A DNA stretch of 64,000 nt from Adiantum capillus-veneris (Eukaryota; Streptophyta; Polypodiopsida; Polypodiales; Pteridaceae): assembly GCA_014529385.2 (NCBI GenBank), contig CM043966.1:100731587-100795586 (forward strand). Reading direction: 5' to 3'. The position numbers and the translations under genes are program-made. Below the pieces are notes generated by a model. That model searched no databases. It worked only from the letters and a program-made list of their open reading frames with translations, and was not told the origin of the DNA. How positions within the stretch are numbered: the first letter of the stretch is position 1; each line of letters opens with the position of its first letter. This document shows positions 10,698 through 22,435 of the stretch, piece by piece.

Positions 10698-11624
10698 TTG
10701 GATCAAGGACCAGAAACCACTCCCAGAGATGAACATCGTGAGAGATCATCTGAGAGTAATGTGAAGAAACCAGAAACCACCTCATCACGTAGAAAACCCG
10801 ATGACGCTAAGGCCAATCTAGGGCTACATGAGTCACTATTTCCACTAGACTGGTTTGAAGGACTCAGAACAGGACCAACTCCCAGAAGACCTGGAGTTGA
10901 ACCAAACAGACGTGTCAGACCAGCTGATTTGCAAAACTGGGTTAGAAAATACAGTGGATCAGGGGATCCATATGACCACTTAGCAAGCTTTAAGTAAGTG
11001 CTAAGAGTAGAGCGTATATTTGATTTCCATACTCAATTCGAGGGGTTTGGAATGACATTATAAGGAAAATCTCTAACATGGTTCCAAAACATTCCACCAA
11101 GTTCAATCATAGACTTAAACACATTAGCTCAAGGATTTGTAGCTGCTTGTTCTAAAACGGAGATTAAACATAATACGGTAGCTCAAATCTATAGCTTTAA
11201 ACCGAAACATGGTGAGTCTGTTAGGGATTGTGCAACTCGAATGAAACAATACATTGCCAGATGCCCAAAGATGGAGATACCTGCAGAAGAACGCCTTGTA
11301 TCTTTGTTTCTGGAAGGACTGCTAAACAAGAAACTTCATGCTATACTCTATAGTAAGAAGCATACAACCCTAGAAGCGTGTGTCTCTGATGCTATTGACC
11401 TAGGAGACAATTGCGAGATTTTCAATGAACAGGATGTCCCTAAGGATAACCAAAGCGAGAAGATAGCATCCACAAAACCAGCACAAGTCGGAACGGCTAC
11501 TGCGGCACCACTCTCAGCCATAGAAGATATGCTAAAAAGGATGAATGACATGATGAACAATATGCAAAAAAGCACCTATGAGAGGACCGGGACAAGGGAT
11601 ACCTCCACAGGGACAACCAATTAG
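10698..11624 (+). pseudogene. gag capsid domain (retrotrans_gag)
   Basis: Frames 10698-10997 and 11241-11624, and the sequence between them, give the capsid pattern YSGSGDPYDHLASFK, LTWFQNIPPSSI, IYSFKPKHGESVRDCATRMK and ERLVSLFLEGL. These match the retrotrans_gag domain of plant Ty3/gypsy elements. At least two in-frame stops (near 10995 and 11060) interrupt it. The C-terminal part is Met/Asn-rich (MLKRMNDMMNNM). It would assemble the virus-like particle if intact. Confidence 0.65.
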
Positions 11625-11718
11625 GCCACAAAAATGATGTGCAATCGAGGGTAAATGGACCAACCATGAGACCCACGAGTGCTACTTCAGACCAAAGTAT
11701 GATTGGAATGTTCAGTAC

Positions 11719-12246
11719 GTGCCCATGAGGCCCCACGAACAAACCATGTACATATATCAGCCTAATATGGCCCAAGCTCAAAGACCACCAATGCGTATGG
11801 AAAGACCTCAACCTGTGTTGGGACAACAACCTCCATATCCAGGACATAATGTGGTGTCTGTAAAGTACATGCACTTAGAAAGAGTCATAGATGAACAAGC
11901 ATTAGTGCATGTTACACCCTATGCAGAGCCTAGTCCATCTATAGTAATGGTAGAGGGATATTGGTATAGTCCAAATCCACCACCAATGGAAGAAACCATG
12001 ACTTATGCTCCACCAGAGCTCGCACCATGTATTATGTAGCTAATCAAGGTCTCAGACCTCCCATGGGAAGACCCATGATGAAGCCCAGAACAAAAAACTT
12101 TCATAACTGTTGTGCTGATGACCATTGGAAGAATGAATGTCCAGAGCCTATGTCCAGAGCCTGACAAAAACCTCAAACCAATTGAATCCTATTGCATACA
12201 ATGTTGCAAAAAGGGATGACACTTTTCGGAAGATTGTCCTAAGAAT
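11719..12246 (+). pseudogene. gag nucleocapsid, two degenerate zinc knuckles
   Basis: A Pro/Met/Gln-rich stretch (11719-12039) precedes two CCHC-type knuckles at about 12100-12246. The first has its first Cys replaced by Phe (FHNCCADDHWKNEC). The second, YCIQCCKKG-stop-HFSEDC, has a TGA where a Trp codon is expected. Both would bind RNA in a working Gag. The G-to-A type change that made the stop is in keeping with methylation-driven decay. Confidence 0.5.
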
Positions 12247-12249
12247 CCT

Positions 12250-12729
12250 TTGAACAAGGGAAAAACTGTAGTAAACGTAGTCCAAGTGATGCCGAGTAGC
12301 TCATCAGAGAGCGAACCGATTGTTCCAATCAAGGTAATCACAAGAGCCCATGCAACGAAAAATAAAGACAATTCCTCTTATGATTTGAAGACCATGAAAG
12401 TTTCTTCTCAAAGAATCAAAAGGAGCAGAAGCAAAAGATATGAGATGAGAAGACAAAAACAACGGGTTGAAAACAAAGAGAAAGCAAAAATGCTAGCCCA
12501 GGACAAGTTGAAAGAAACTGGCAGTGAATTCAAGGAAACAACCGTGAAATCTGGAGGATTCATTCTGGTTGATAAAATTTTTGAGCCTATTAATGCTGCC
12601 TTGGAAGCTTACCAAGCAGGAATTAAAGCAGGCCAAAACATGGAAAACAAATGGAAAAACTATCCATCTCCAGACATGGAAGCAGCAAAGCTGGAGGCTT
12701 ATCAAAACTTGGTAAGAATCACGCAATAA
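12250..12729 (+). pseudogene. gag-pol linker, basic coiled region
   Basis: A 159-residue open frame follows the knuckles. It holds a Ser-rich start (MPSSSSESEP), the phrase VPIKVITRAHATK, a strongly basic, probably helical stretch (residues 55-95, RSRSKRYEMRRQKQRV then ENKEKAKML), and a weaker helix to the end. It has no catalytic motif. In plant gypsy polyproteins this position is the linker between nucleocapsid and protease. Confidence 0.4.
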
Positions 12730-12987
12730 ATGCTAGATAAACAAAAGCCCAAGCTTGAAAATATTGCAAAACCGGAAGAGCTTGCGATAGAAGAAACAAA
12801 AGCAAAATCCAATGTGGTGGCAAAATCCCACCAGAGCTCATAGTGCCGGACAACGAAGATGCCTTAGACGGAATTCCATTCGTAGAGGAAGACTGGCCAG
12901 GACACGGTAAGAGAGATCAATGATGGGACCCTAACTTTAAAGTCAGCTCCTATAGAGGAAGTCTCGTCGGATAACCTACCATCGGAT

Positions 12988-13272
12988 ATGAACATGGATT
13001 TACAATCCTTGTACGGGGATTGCGGATCGGAGGCTTCACGAATATCTAAACCATTGACATTAAAAACATTACCTTTTTACTTGGGAGATAACGAAGATGA
13101 ATCCATCATTTGCAAGACCACTCAAGTAAAACGATCCAAACAGACCTTAGAAGTAAACAACATTCATTCAATCATGTCTACACCAATCCAATGCACCCTT
13201 ACTTTGGGAGAACTGTTGAAACTCAGGCCATACTTATGGAACGATTTACAGAAATCACTCTCTACTCTATAA
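12988..13272 (+). pseudogene. Sequence just upstream of protease
   Basis: A 94-residue frame ends in TPIQCTLTLGELLKLRPYLW, a phrase normally found right before the retropepsin in plant gypsy polyproteins. Instead of protease and the rest of pol, the sequence goes straight into non-coding DNA after 13272. All of pol is therefore missing from this copy, the mirror image of the minus-strand copy at 290-7103, which has pol but no gag. Confidence 0.5.
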
Positions 13273-15516
13273 TCTCGTGTATGTAAATTTGTCTCTCTCC
13301 ATTAAGTAATCTACTCAATTATCTATTTAGCTACGTCTTATTTCCTAACAATTTCAACGTGTGATTTTTTGCAAAATTACCTAATAATGCCCTTTAATTC
13401 ATCGACAAGGAAAAATCCATTGATAATATCTTCCCGATGAGTGTAAATAGTGTGTATACTATCAGAAAATCATAAAAAATAGTCATTTTTTGGGTATTTT
13501 TTATCATTTTTGTTGATAAGGAGGATTAAAAATGGAGAAGTCCAACAAAAAACAAAAAAGCTGTGTTTTTCAAGTGATTGTCTTTATTATTGTATTTTTA
13601 CTCTACTTTTTTAGAGAATTTTGTTATTTTCTTTGATTTTTTTCAAATAAACAAGTCAAAATTAATAATAAATAGCAAGAAAGCCCAAATGGAAAAATTG
13701 AAGACATGATGCTAATCAGAAGGACAAGGCGGACGAGCACAAAATTTTTCAATAAAATCAAAAGACAGAAGCGGGAAGCCTAAATTAAGCGGCCAAGCCT
13801 ACTTTTGCAAAATTCTTGTAGAATGAGCTACATGAATCTGATCAGGGAAATTTTTGAGTAACATAGATTTCACGACCCAGTAGGACTAACGGGGGAATCT
13901 GGGGAAATTTGGTTCAGGAAGTCCATGTATAGATATCCAGGGTAGGCTAAAACCACCTCATTTTCACTTAAAGCCTTTGCAGAGAGAGTTTTCGGCTTCT
14001 TTCGCGCGACATTTTCGGAGCCCACAATTGACCTTTTTCAGTGCCGTCTCACACGAAACATGAGGGGTAAGTTCTTTACTCAATAATGATCCATTTTGTA
14101 CGGCCGTTAGCTAGTATAAAGCCCTAGAAAAAACCCTAGAAATCGAGCAGTGCACGAAGACCTACGACCTAAAACTGACCATAGCGGCCTGCCAGCGTTA
14201 CCAAATTAGGATGGGATTTGAACAAAAGCATGCCCTAACATAATAGAACATTTCTATACCATCAGATGACCATTGGACTGGGGTCAAGGAGGTCCGAATA
14301 GAACAGTTAGGGTTTTTGGCAAATTGCCAGAATTCCGACCCGACTCCACAAATGGCTTGCGAATGAGGTCCCTATACAATGTATATGACTGGTTTGGTGA
14401 AATCCATCAAGCAAAGCCCTCGAAAAGCAAAAAACGGCTCGAAGGTTACAAAGCGTCAAATTCGACATACGAGGCCAAACTGACTCCAAGTGAGCCAGAA
14501 TTGGACAGGTAGCTTCATGATTATGTTACGAACAAGTCCAAAGCCTCAAAGTTGACCGACCAACCCAACAGACAGAGTAATCACAAAAAATGGTGATTTC
14601 AGAGTCGACAGAGCACAAAGTGATGCTGGCATGACCAAACTTGACCAAATTCAATTTAGGACTTGTATTAGGTGTATGAAACATATTTAGGGAAAAATTT
14701 GTGAGAATTGCAAAGTTTTTGTCACTGTTGTAAATAATCGCGATTATTTACTTTTGCATGATTTTTGCTTGGAAATTGTCAAATCACCTCACCCATCATG
14801 TGTACACACCTATTACATGCCAAAAATCAAGTATGAGCCAAAATGACCACCCATTACTTGTAAGATTGCCAAAAAAACGCAACGAAGGCCTTGCAAGCTA
14901 AAATCTGGGTTATGAACAAATTTTCTTGATCCAAATCACCTCATATCTCATACCCAAGGTCTATACCATGCCTAGAATCAATTTATGCCAAAAAATATCA
15001 ATTTTGGAAGAAAAGTTAATAATCGCGATTATTTACTTTTTGGTCAAAATTGGGGAATTTGGATATTTTGTCATCATACATCCAAAGTACATGTTGTGAT
15101 AAGCCCACTAGCCAATTTTGAGTCAATTTGGATTTCAAAATTCAAATTTCCTTTATATCTACTATTTCAGAGACCTAAAGCCAAAATCTGGTACCATTTT
15201 CAACCTATGCATCCAAATGAGCCCATATTTCACTCAGAGCATGTATTTGGCATATACTTCAAGCCTATGAGGCCAAGTTTGCAAAAAGTTGAAAATTTTC
15301 CTCAGCTGTAAATAATCACGATTATTTACTTTGGTTGCAAATTTTTGTTTTGACCATACAGTTTTGTTCCTTGCATGATTTTATGCATCTTTGCTTGTTC
15401 AAAAATTGATTTGAAGCAATTTGGACCAGATTATCAGTATTTGAGTCTAATAGGACATTCCAGAGAAAAATCCAACAAATCTGCTAACTTTGCACTCTAT
15501 TCACTGAACAGGAGCA
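13273..15516 (+). other. Non-coding 3' region shared with the minus copy
   Basis: From about 13420 this aligns with the reverse complement of 2420-330. Shared blocks include GAGTGTAAATAGTGT, ACAAGGCG, AGCGGGAAGCCTA and the region around the third palindrome array. No supported gene; the ORFs at 14273-14512 and 14985-15311 have no recognisable content. It ends 5 to 10 bp before the ATG of ORF X. Confidence 0.6.
14730..15329 (+). repeat. Palindrome-bearing ~288-bp tandem repeat, array 3
   Basis: Three units start at 14730, 15015 and 15308, with spacings of 285 and 293. The first carries the perfect 22-bp palindrome. The second differs at one arm position (GTTAATAATCG). The third has TCACGA at the centre. 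The surrounding text is homologous to array 1 read on the other strand. Confidence 0.8.
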
Positions 15517-15799
15517 ATGCAAGCCGCGGAGAAGGCCAAGAAGAAGCTAAACCAAAAAGAGAAACTACAAGAATTGCCTGCGTATCAACTGGACCCCGAG
15601 TCAATCAAGGCAGAAAAAGCATCCTATCTTTCTAAAGAACAGCTGGAAGAACACCACACCACGATCTTCACTGGGAGGTTCAAGAGTGAAGAAGGGCATC
15701 AGGTGGAGTTGCAAATCTTTCCTAAAGAGGTCTACGATGTAGCTGCAAAGCCAGAAACCAAAGAAGCTAACTGTAGGTTGGGGCTCCGATATTTCTACG
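15517..15799 (+). CDS. ORF X, copy 2, 5' part (interrupted by LTR element)
   Basis: The ATG at 15517 opens a Lys/Glu/Gln-rich frame (MQAAEKAKKKLNQKEKLQEL) followed by a more ordered stretch with LSKEQLEEHH, FTGRFKSEEGHQ and FPKEVYDVAAKP. The reading frame is cut at 15799 by the LTR element inserted at 15800. The sequence after that element (from 28308) continues the match to copy 1 at 3-289: RLGLR, then an aromatic pair, Asp and EPCG. I do not recognise the family. No signal peptide or membrane segment is visible. Confidence 0.5.
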
Positions 15800-16178
15800 T
15801 GTCATAATAATCAATATCTAATTCTCCTAAATGATTTTCTCATATTAAACTGATCATTTAATGTGGGGAAGTGCCAGGGGAGAAAAGGCTAGAATATTGG
15901 TTAAGCTAGCAGACTGGCCACAGTAGGGATCCAAAGGAGGGAAAATAGGGATCCAAAGGGGGGGCCATCTACAAAAGAGCCATGTGCAACAATGGGCTAA
16001 AAAGACCCTAAGGTTCAGCCCATTAAGACTTCCAAAATGCTAAGGTTCCAAAATTCAAAGGTTGTGTCCAAAGGGTTAAAGCTTAGGGGGAATGGGATGC
16101 TTTGTGTGCTCTCCAAAGTCAATGCATATCCCTACATGGGAGGGGGCGAGCCCTTCTTCTAGGGGATGAGAGAGAAAG

Positions 16179-16233
<55 letters not shown>

Positions 16234-17423
16234 CTCCCTTTACACAAAGGGAATGAGGGACACATGTAAGCTCCCTAGGCGAGATGCCCACAAGGTGTGC
16301 CCAGTTTCTATTGGATGAACCTTGAAGTGGACCAATGAGAATTAAGCTAGAGTAAATCTAGTTTAATTAATTTAAAAACATTTAATAAAAGAAACCAATG
16401 AGAATTAAATCTCCTAGAAGACTATTGGGCAGTCTCCCAAGGGGTCCAATGAGCATTCAGGAGCCCAATGGCTTGCCTGATTCCTATTGGCCAGGAGGCA
16501 AAGGGGTACAATGAGAGTTTAGTTTAATTATTTAATTACCTAAAGCTCTCACAAAAGGGGAAAGGGGGACACATGTCAGAAGGCTATCACTTATGCTGCT
16601 TAATAGTCATTGGCTTGACTTGGGGAGAGCCAATGAGGGCTCAGCAAGAGAAAATGGCAAGAGGGCTCGCCCAAGAGAGAGAGGGGGCTGATTTTTGCAA
16701 GGCATTATCACACACACACTCACACAAGCTCATGTGTGAAGAAAGAGAAGAATATCTCTTCCCAAGCTTTAATGGAGAACTCATCAGCTACTCCAAGCTT
16801 GTGAGATAGAAGCCTACATCAACACTCTCTTGGCATGTGGATGCAAATCCAACCAAGAGCCAAGCTTCAATGCATGCTCATCTCCTCTACCAAGCTAATT
16901 ACTAAGGTAAGCTATGCTAATATGAGTGATTATGTGAGGAGATGTACATATTTCTTGTAAGATACTCCTTCTTCCTCTCAATCTACTCTCATACCCTGCT
17001 AGCTCTCACCATCTTCGAAGGTGTGTGAGGTCTTGGGTCTGAGAAGGGGGATAATTCAAGTTGTTTTTGCTAAGTGTTTTGCTTGGTGCATGAAGCTTTC
17101 ATCTTCATTGCAATAGCTAGTCTTGAAGGAACACAAAGAATTGTATTGTACAATGTCTCTCTTGATGGGAGAAACCATAATACAAAGCCTTTTGGAGGGG
17201 GGACCGGCTCCATGCAAACCGAGTCCTCAACTGTTGTCAAAAGCTTAATTTCTCTCTCTTTTGAAAGTATTGTTGATGCTATCTAACTAGGTGTTATGCT
17301 TTTTGTTGCTCTCTCCACCCAAGCACTCTTGTAATTCTCATTAGGAATCTATTCTAATGAAATGTCCACTATGTTCATGCTAATTTCCGCTACACATAAG
17401 TTATTAGGCCAATAAATGTTACA
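15800..17423 (+). repeat. 5' LTR of the chromovirus element
   Basis: Starts TGTCATAATAATC and ends AAATGTTACA. It is nearly identical to 26889-28307. It contains a (CA) tract at 16181-16231 and a small ORF (16573-16809) that recurs in the other LTR and is not a gene. It also holds 171 bp (16250-16420) that the 3' LTR has lost. Confidence 0.85.
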
Positions 17424-17424
17424 T

Positions 17425-17436
17425 TGGTATCAGAGC
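17425..17436 (+). promoter_or_regulatory. Primer binding site (initiator Met tRNA)
   Basis: TGGTATCAGAGC, one base after the LTR end, is the standard plant primer site complementary to the 3' end of initiator methionine tRNA. The next 400 bp to the gag ATG are an untranslated leader with no feature seen. Confidence 0.85.
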
Positions 17437-17840
17437 TCAAGGTTTCTCTTTTCTTGCTCAAGAAGGGAGGTCCTCAAGCTAGCTACAAATGGTTGGTATT
17501 ATTAATTGCCTGTGAGTAAGTAGAATAGGGATTTTTCAGCCTTGCAGTGCGCCTACCTTTGTGCAGTTAATGGGGCATCACCGTCAAGATCTATGGTCTT
17601 AATAGTGGAGTCCTACGGGGCTTGCCTATGGCTTAACCACTATTGAGCTATTACAAGCTTGACAGGAGCCGGTGCTGTTTTGGTGTTGAAAGACCCTCTC
17701 TTCTATTCCTTGCAATTAATGGTATTCGAGCCGTGGGTACAGTAGCTTGAGTGATTTTTCTAAAGGGGTAAAGAGGAGTAGCAGCTAGGGCTTGAAGTGC
17801 CAAATTACACCTTAAAAGTTTACACCTAAAAGTTGTTAGA

Positions 17841-18590
17841 ATGGCTAACAATAGTAAAGAGAGTGAAATTAATGTTGATAACTTTGATTTTGCTCATGAG
17901 CAAACTACTAATGATGCTTCAATGCTTGTTAACTATCTTGTTTCTAGGCTTCAACAAGCCATGGGCAATCCATCTCTCCAAAGTGAAGTGCAACGGCAGC
18001 TCCGTGCTCACGGGATTCTCCAAGCTCATCACCATGACGAGAGAACACCTAGGAAGCCTCCTTGTGAGACTACCAAAAGAGGTCTCTCTTTGATTCAGGA
18101 AGAAGAAGAGAATCCATACGAAGGGCTCAAGAATTTACTTCTTGACGATGCATCTCCTTCCCAAAGGAGAACTCAAGAGCCTCCACCGAAGGAACGAGAA
18201 AGAAGCGAGTCTCCCGCCACCTCGGCGGAGATGGCTCCACAAAGACGGCGGGCTAAACGCTCTCCATCACCACCAAAGCGGAGAAGACCATCATACTCTT
18301 CTCCACGCCATAATTCAAAGAGGGATGTTAAAAAGCAAGAGAAGAAAAAGGCGAGAAAGAGGACACCCTCTTCTCCATCTTCTTCATCCTCTTCCTCTTA
18401 TGAAAGCTATGGTGAAGAAGACAAAGATCAAGACAAGAAAAAGGCGAGAAAGAGGTCACCCTCTTCGCCACCTTCTTCAAATTCTTCACCTTCTGAAGAA
18501 AGTGATGGTGCAACCTTTGAACCATCAAAAAGAAGAGGCCATAGGAAATCCTATGCCGCATGGAAGAGGTCGTCCAAGCTGAAGAATTCA
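17841..18590 (+). pseudogene. gag N-terminus with an RS-like domain
   Basis: An open frame from the ATG at 17841. Residues 1-90 are ordinary. Residues 100-245 are rich in Arg, Ser, Lys and Pro, with phrases such as KRSPSPPKRRR and a twice-repeated module (KKKARKRTPSSP and KKKARKRSPSSP, each followed by a Ser run and an acidic patch). This resembles the RS domains of splicing factors. At about 18580 a frameshift moves the Gag reading frame from that of 17841 to that of 18560. An RS-like tail could aid RNA binding or nuclear entry, but that is inference. Confidence 0.55.
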
Positions 18591-20098
18591 AAGAGGGAGG
18601 GAAGAGCATCTCTTTCCTTACCTATGATGGCACCTTTGGTGATACGGACAAAGTCTTGGCCTTTATCCAGCAATTCGATGCGGCGTTTGGAGATGAGGGC
18701 TTCACTGAGTCCTCTAAGCTATGCCATGTAGCTATGCACTTTCAAAAGTCTGCCAAACAATGGTGGTCTAGCCTATGAGCCAACGGTGAAGCTCCACGAA
18801 CATGGAAAGCTTTAAGAGCTTCCATTATGAAGCAGTTTTTGGCCACCGATTCCAAAGACAAAGTACTTGACGAATGGCGAAGCTTAAATCTCTCTCCCAA
18901 TGAATCCATCCACAAATATGTAGACAAGTTTTGGGACTTACAACTCAAAGCCACTGCCTTCAAAAAGTTGGATTTTGGAGAGCAAAAGCAACAATTTTGT
19001 GCGGGCTTAACCGAAGAAATGGTGGAGTATGTCAACTCCCAAAGGCCACGTACCATATCGGCGGTAATACACCATACTATGGTGGCCTCTCGAATCAATT
19101 TCCAAACAGGGGCTAAAAGAAATAATAAGCCCCCGGAAAACAAGGGTTCCAATGAGCCTAAGGGGAAGGACAATGTCCAAAAGTCTCCTAAGGGCAACTC
19201 CAACAAAGCTAAAGAGAAGGGAGTTTACAAAGGTAAGAATAAACTCTCTCCTGAAGAGCTTGAGCGTTATCGTAAGGATAACCGGTGTTTCAAGTGCGGC
19301 GAACAAGGGCATGCGTACCGCACTTGTCCCCAAAAGAACAACCGCCAAGATCCTCCTAGAGCTTCCTTGGTTGAAATCCAAGAGGAGGAGACTCACCAAA
19401 CTCACCACAAAGGATCTCCTCTATGCCATGCTTGGGGAAAGGTAAGAGAACATGATGCTTTTATTCTCTTTGACCCTGGTTCTACTCACAATTTTATATC
19501 TATGGAGTTAGCCACCAAGCTAGGCATACAATCCTACGAGATGGGAGATATCCTACCCACAGACAGTGCCTTCAAGCGGCAAGAAGCTTCAGTCACTCCC
19601 TTAATTGGGAAATTGAGGCTTCATATCCAAGGCTATGTGGACAAAGAGGACTTCTTTATCTCTCCTCTCAAGCATGAGGATGTAATCCTAGGGGAACCAT
19701 GGTTTGACCGCCTGGCTGCCGATGTTAAATTACCTGAAAGGAGAATCTCCTTTAAGTTCAGGGAAAAAGACATGTATATAGATGCTAAGGAAATGGGTAA
19801 CACCATCCCCATTGTACATACACTATCTTTCAACAAGTCAATAAAGAGCTCTATTTCCGTGTACATGATTTTTGTTAAAGATTCTCAAAATGAACCTAAT
19901 GCTTTAACAAAAGAAAATAAAAGTAACCAAAAGGAATTAGAGTTATCCAATTTTCTCAAGGGGTTTCAAGATGTTTTTATTGACGACATCCCTTGTGAGC
20001 TACCTCCTAAACGAGGTAATGATGGCCATGCAATTGAACTTCTTCCAGGAAGTTCACCGCCTAACAAACCTCCTTATAGAGTTTCTCAAGCTCAATAA
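18560..20098 (+). pseudogene. gag capsid, nucleocapsid and protease
   Basis: The frame gives a retrotrans_gag capsid (ISFLTYDGTFGD, AKQWWSSL, a TGA stop at 18776-18778, then LRASIMKQFL-like text and HKYVDKFWDLQ). A CCHC zinc knuckle CFKCGEQGHAYRTC lies near 19287-19328, and a retropepsin follows with FDPGSTHNFIS (active site D-x-G) and VILGEPWFD. The frame ends at a TAA (20096-20098) where homologues have a Gln codon, just ahead of reverse transcriptase. The stops at 18776 (CGA to TGA) and 20096 (CAA to TAA) are both C-to-T changes. Confidence 0.8.
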
Positions 20099-21622
20099 GA
20101 GGAGATTATGCGGCAAGTGCATGAGTTAGTTGAGAAGGGTATGGTTAGGCCAAGCTCATCTCCATTTTGCTCACCTGTGCTATTAGTGCAAAAGAAAGAC
20201 GGCACATATCGTATGTGTGTCGACTATAGAGCACTAAATAGGATCACTATCAAGAATAGGTTTCCCGTTCCACGGGTAGAAGACCTATTTGATAAACTAC
20301 AAGGATCGACCTACTTCAGTAGGATTGACCTAAAAAGTGGCTATCATCAAATAAGGATAGTTGATCAAGACATTGTAAAGACCGCATTTCGCACCACATT
20401 TGGTCTTTACGAATACATTGTCATGCCTTTTGGCTTGACCAATGCACCAACCACATTCAACCGCTTGATGGAGAAGCTGTTCAAGCCTCATCGAACCTTC
20501 ACTGGAGTGTTATTTGATGATATTATCATCTACTCTAATTCATTGGAGGAACACAAGCAACACCTCCAGGTAATATTTCAAGTTTTAAGAGAGAATAAAC
20601 TTTATGTTAATCGAAAGAAAAGTGAATTTTTCTTGCAAGAGATTCAGTATTTAGGTCATATTATCTCTCAAGATGGCATCCAAATGGATCCATCTAAGTT
20701 AGAGGTAATAAAAGGATGGCCTAAACCAAGGAATCTTCATGAACTAAGAAGCTTTATAGGTATGTGTGCATACTATAGACGCTTCATAGAAAAGTTCTCA
20801 CAAATTGTGGGACCATTACATGACCTAACAAAGAAAAGTGTTAGGTATACATGGTCTGCTAAGGAGAACAATGCTTTCGAAAAGCTTAAAGAAAAGCTTA
20901 TCTCTCAACCTGTGCTTACACTACCAGATCTCTCAAAACCATTTGAGGTCCAATGTGATGCTTGTGGTGATTGCCTTGGAGCTGTTTTGCTCCAAGAAGG
21001 GCATGCCATAGACTATGAGAGTCGAAGGCTCGACCCTGTTGAGCAAGCTCTAGGCATATATGAAAAGGAACTCCTTGCAGTTCTACATGCCTTAGACTCA
21101 TGGAAGCACTATTTATTGGGGACTCCTTTCATTCTGCGAACGGATCACCAAAGTCTTAAGTACTTCATGACGCAGACCAAGCTCTCGGACAAACAAATGA
21201 GGTGGGCAAATTTCCTTTCGCAATTTCATTTTCATATTGCTCACATTGCTGGCAAGCATAATCAAGTAGCTGATGCACTCTCAAGACGGCCGAGAGTGAA
21301 TGCGGTTTCCATAGCAACTCACAATGATCTATCTTCAATGATAGATGAGTACGCTGTTGATCCCGATTTTAGAGATGTGATTTCAGCCCTTGCATTAGGG
21401 AAGAAAGAAGAACCATTTACCTTACAAGATGGTTATCTGCTCTATGGCAATAGACTATGCGTTACTAACTCACTACGTGAGAAAGTAATGTATGAATCTC
21501 ATGCTCCACCTTATGCGGGGCATAGAGGGATTCAATCTACCTTAAAGGGAATTGAAACATATTTCTATTGGCCTACCATGAAAGTGAACATACAAGAGTA
21601 TGTTTCTAAATGTGTGGTATGA
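20099..21622 (+). pseudogene. Reverse transcriptase, RNase H, integrase zinc finger
   Basis: A long open stretch with the canonical order: SPFCSPVLLVQKKDGTYRMC, RIDLKSGYHQIR, VMPFGLTNAP, the catalytic LFDDIIIYS, and the thumb (YYRRFIEKFS). RNase H follows with CDACGDCLGAVL, YEKELLAVLHAL, LRTDHQSLKYF and VADALSRR. Last comes the HHCC module of integrase (YAGHRGIQSTLKG, YVSKCVV). The second Cys of its CxxC is a TGA stop (21620-21622). Lengths and spacing are normal, so apart from the flanking stops this was recently a working enzyme. Confidence 0.85.
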
Positions 21623-22435
21623 CAAAAGACAAAATTTGATAGAGGGAAGCAACTTGGATTGCTTCAACCCTTGCCAATCCCTAATTCACCATGGGAGAGC
21701 ATTTCCATGGATTTTATCTTTGGATTGCCTAAGTCTATCCATGGGAATACGGGAATATGGATGATATTAGACAGGTTCAGTAAACAAGCTCATTTTATAC
21801 CTGTCAAAAAGACTATCAAAGCCCATCAAATGGCAACCCTCTTCATTTCACAAATTTTCAAGTACCATGGCTTGCCAATGTCCATAGTGTCGGATAGAGA
21901 TCCTAGAATGACTAGTAATTTCTGGAAGGGTCTCTTTGAGAATTTAGGGACAAGGCTAAACTTCACTTCGGCCTATCATCCACAAACGGATGGCCAAAGT
22001 GAAATAGCTAACCTAACAATTCTCGATCTACTAAAAGCCTATGTAACGGAAGTAGATCAAAGATCTCAATGGGAGAAGTACTTACCCTTAGTGGAGTATG
22101 CTTACAATAACACTGTACATACTTCCACGGGAAAAGCACCTTTCGAGGTAATTGAGGGAAGATCAAAAAGTCCCTTGCTACTTAAGGTACATGGGAAGAT
22201 CTTCACTGCAGATGAGTATAGCCTAGACCTACAAGAATCTTTCCAAAAGATTAAGGATGCTATCTCTATCTCACAGCAAAGGCAAAAGGCTGCTGCTGAC
22301 AAGCACAGAAGAGCCCAAGCCTTTAAAGAAAACGATTGGGTCTTGTTAAAGTTTCCCAAGGCTCGATTAAGGCACACGACGGGCAAGAATCCTACGGGCC
22401 ATCAAAAGTACTATGCTAAACTAGCAAAAAGGTAG
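21623..22435 (+). pseudogene. Integrase catalytic core
   Basis: Same frame after the TGA. The D,D-35-E triad is visible: SMDFIFGLP, VSDRDPRMTS and QTDGQSEIAN. The C-terminal part (NDWVLLKFPKARLR) leads to a TAG at 22433-22435, in the phrase where homologues read R-Y-Y-G-P-F. It would join cDNA ends to chromosomal DNA. Confidence 0.8.

Noticed and set aside
16573-16809. A 78-residue ORF found twice (also 27457-27693)
   Set aside because: Both copies lie inside the two LTRs of one element; repetition comes from the LTRs, not from gene conservation.
18142-18609. Overlapping ORFs on both strands across the RS-like region
   Set aside because: Shadows of the Arg/Ser codon repeats in gag.
21620-21622. 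Programmed stop-codon readthrough in pol
   Set aside because: Six stops of three kinds are scattered through the polyprotein, which fits decay and not regulated readthrough.
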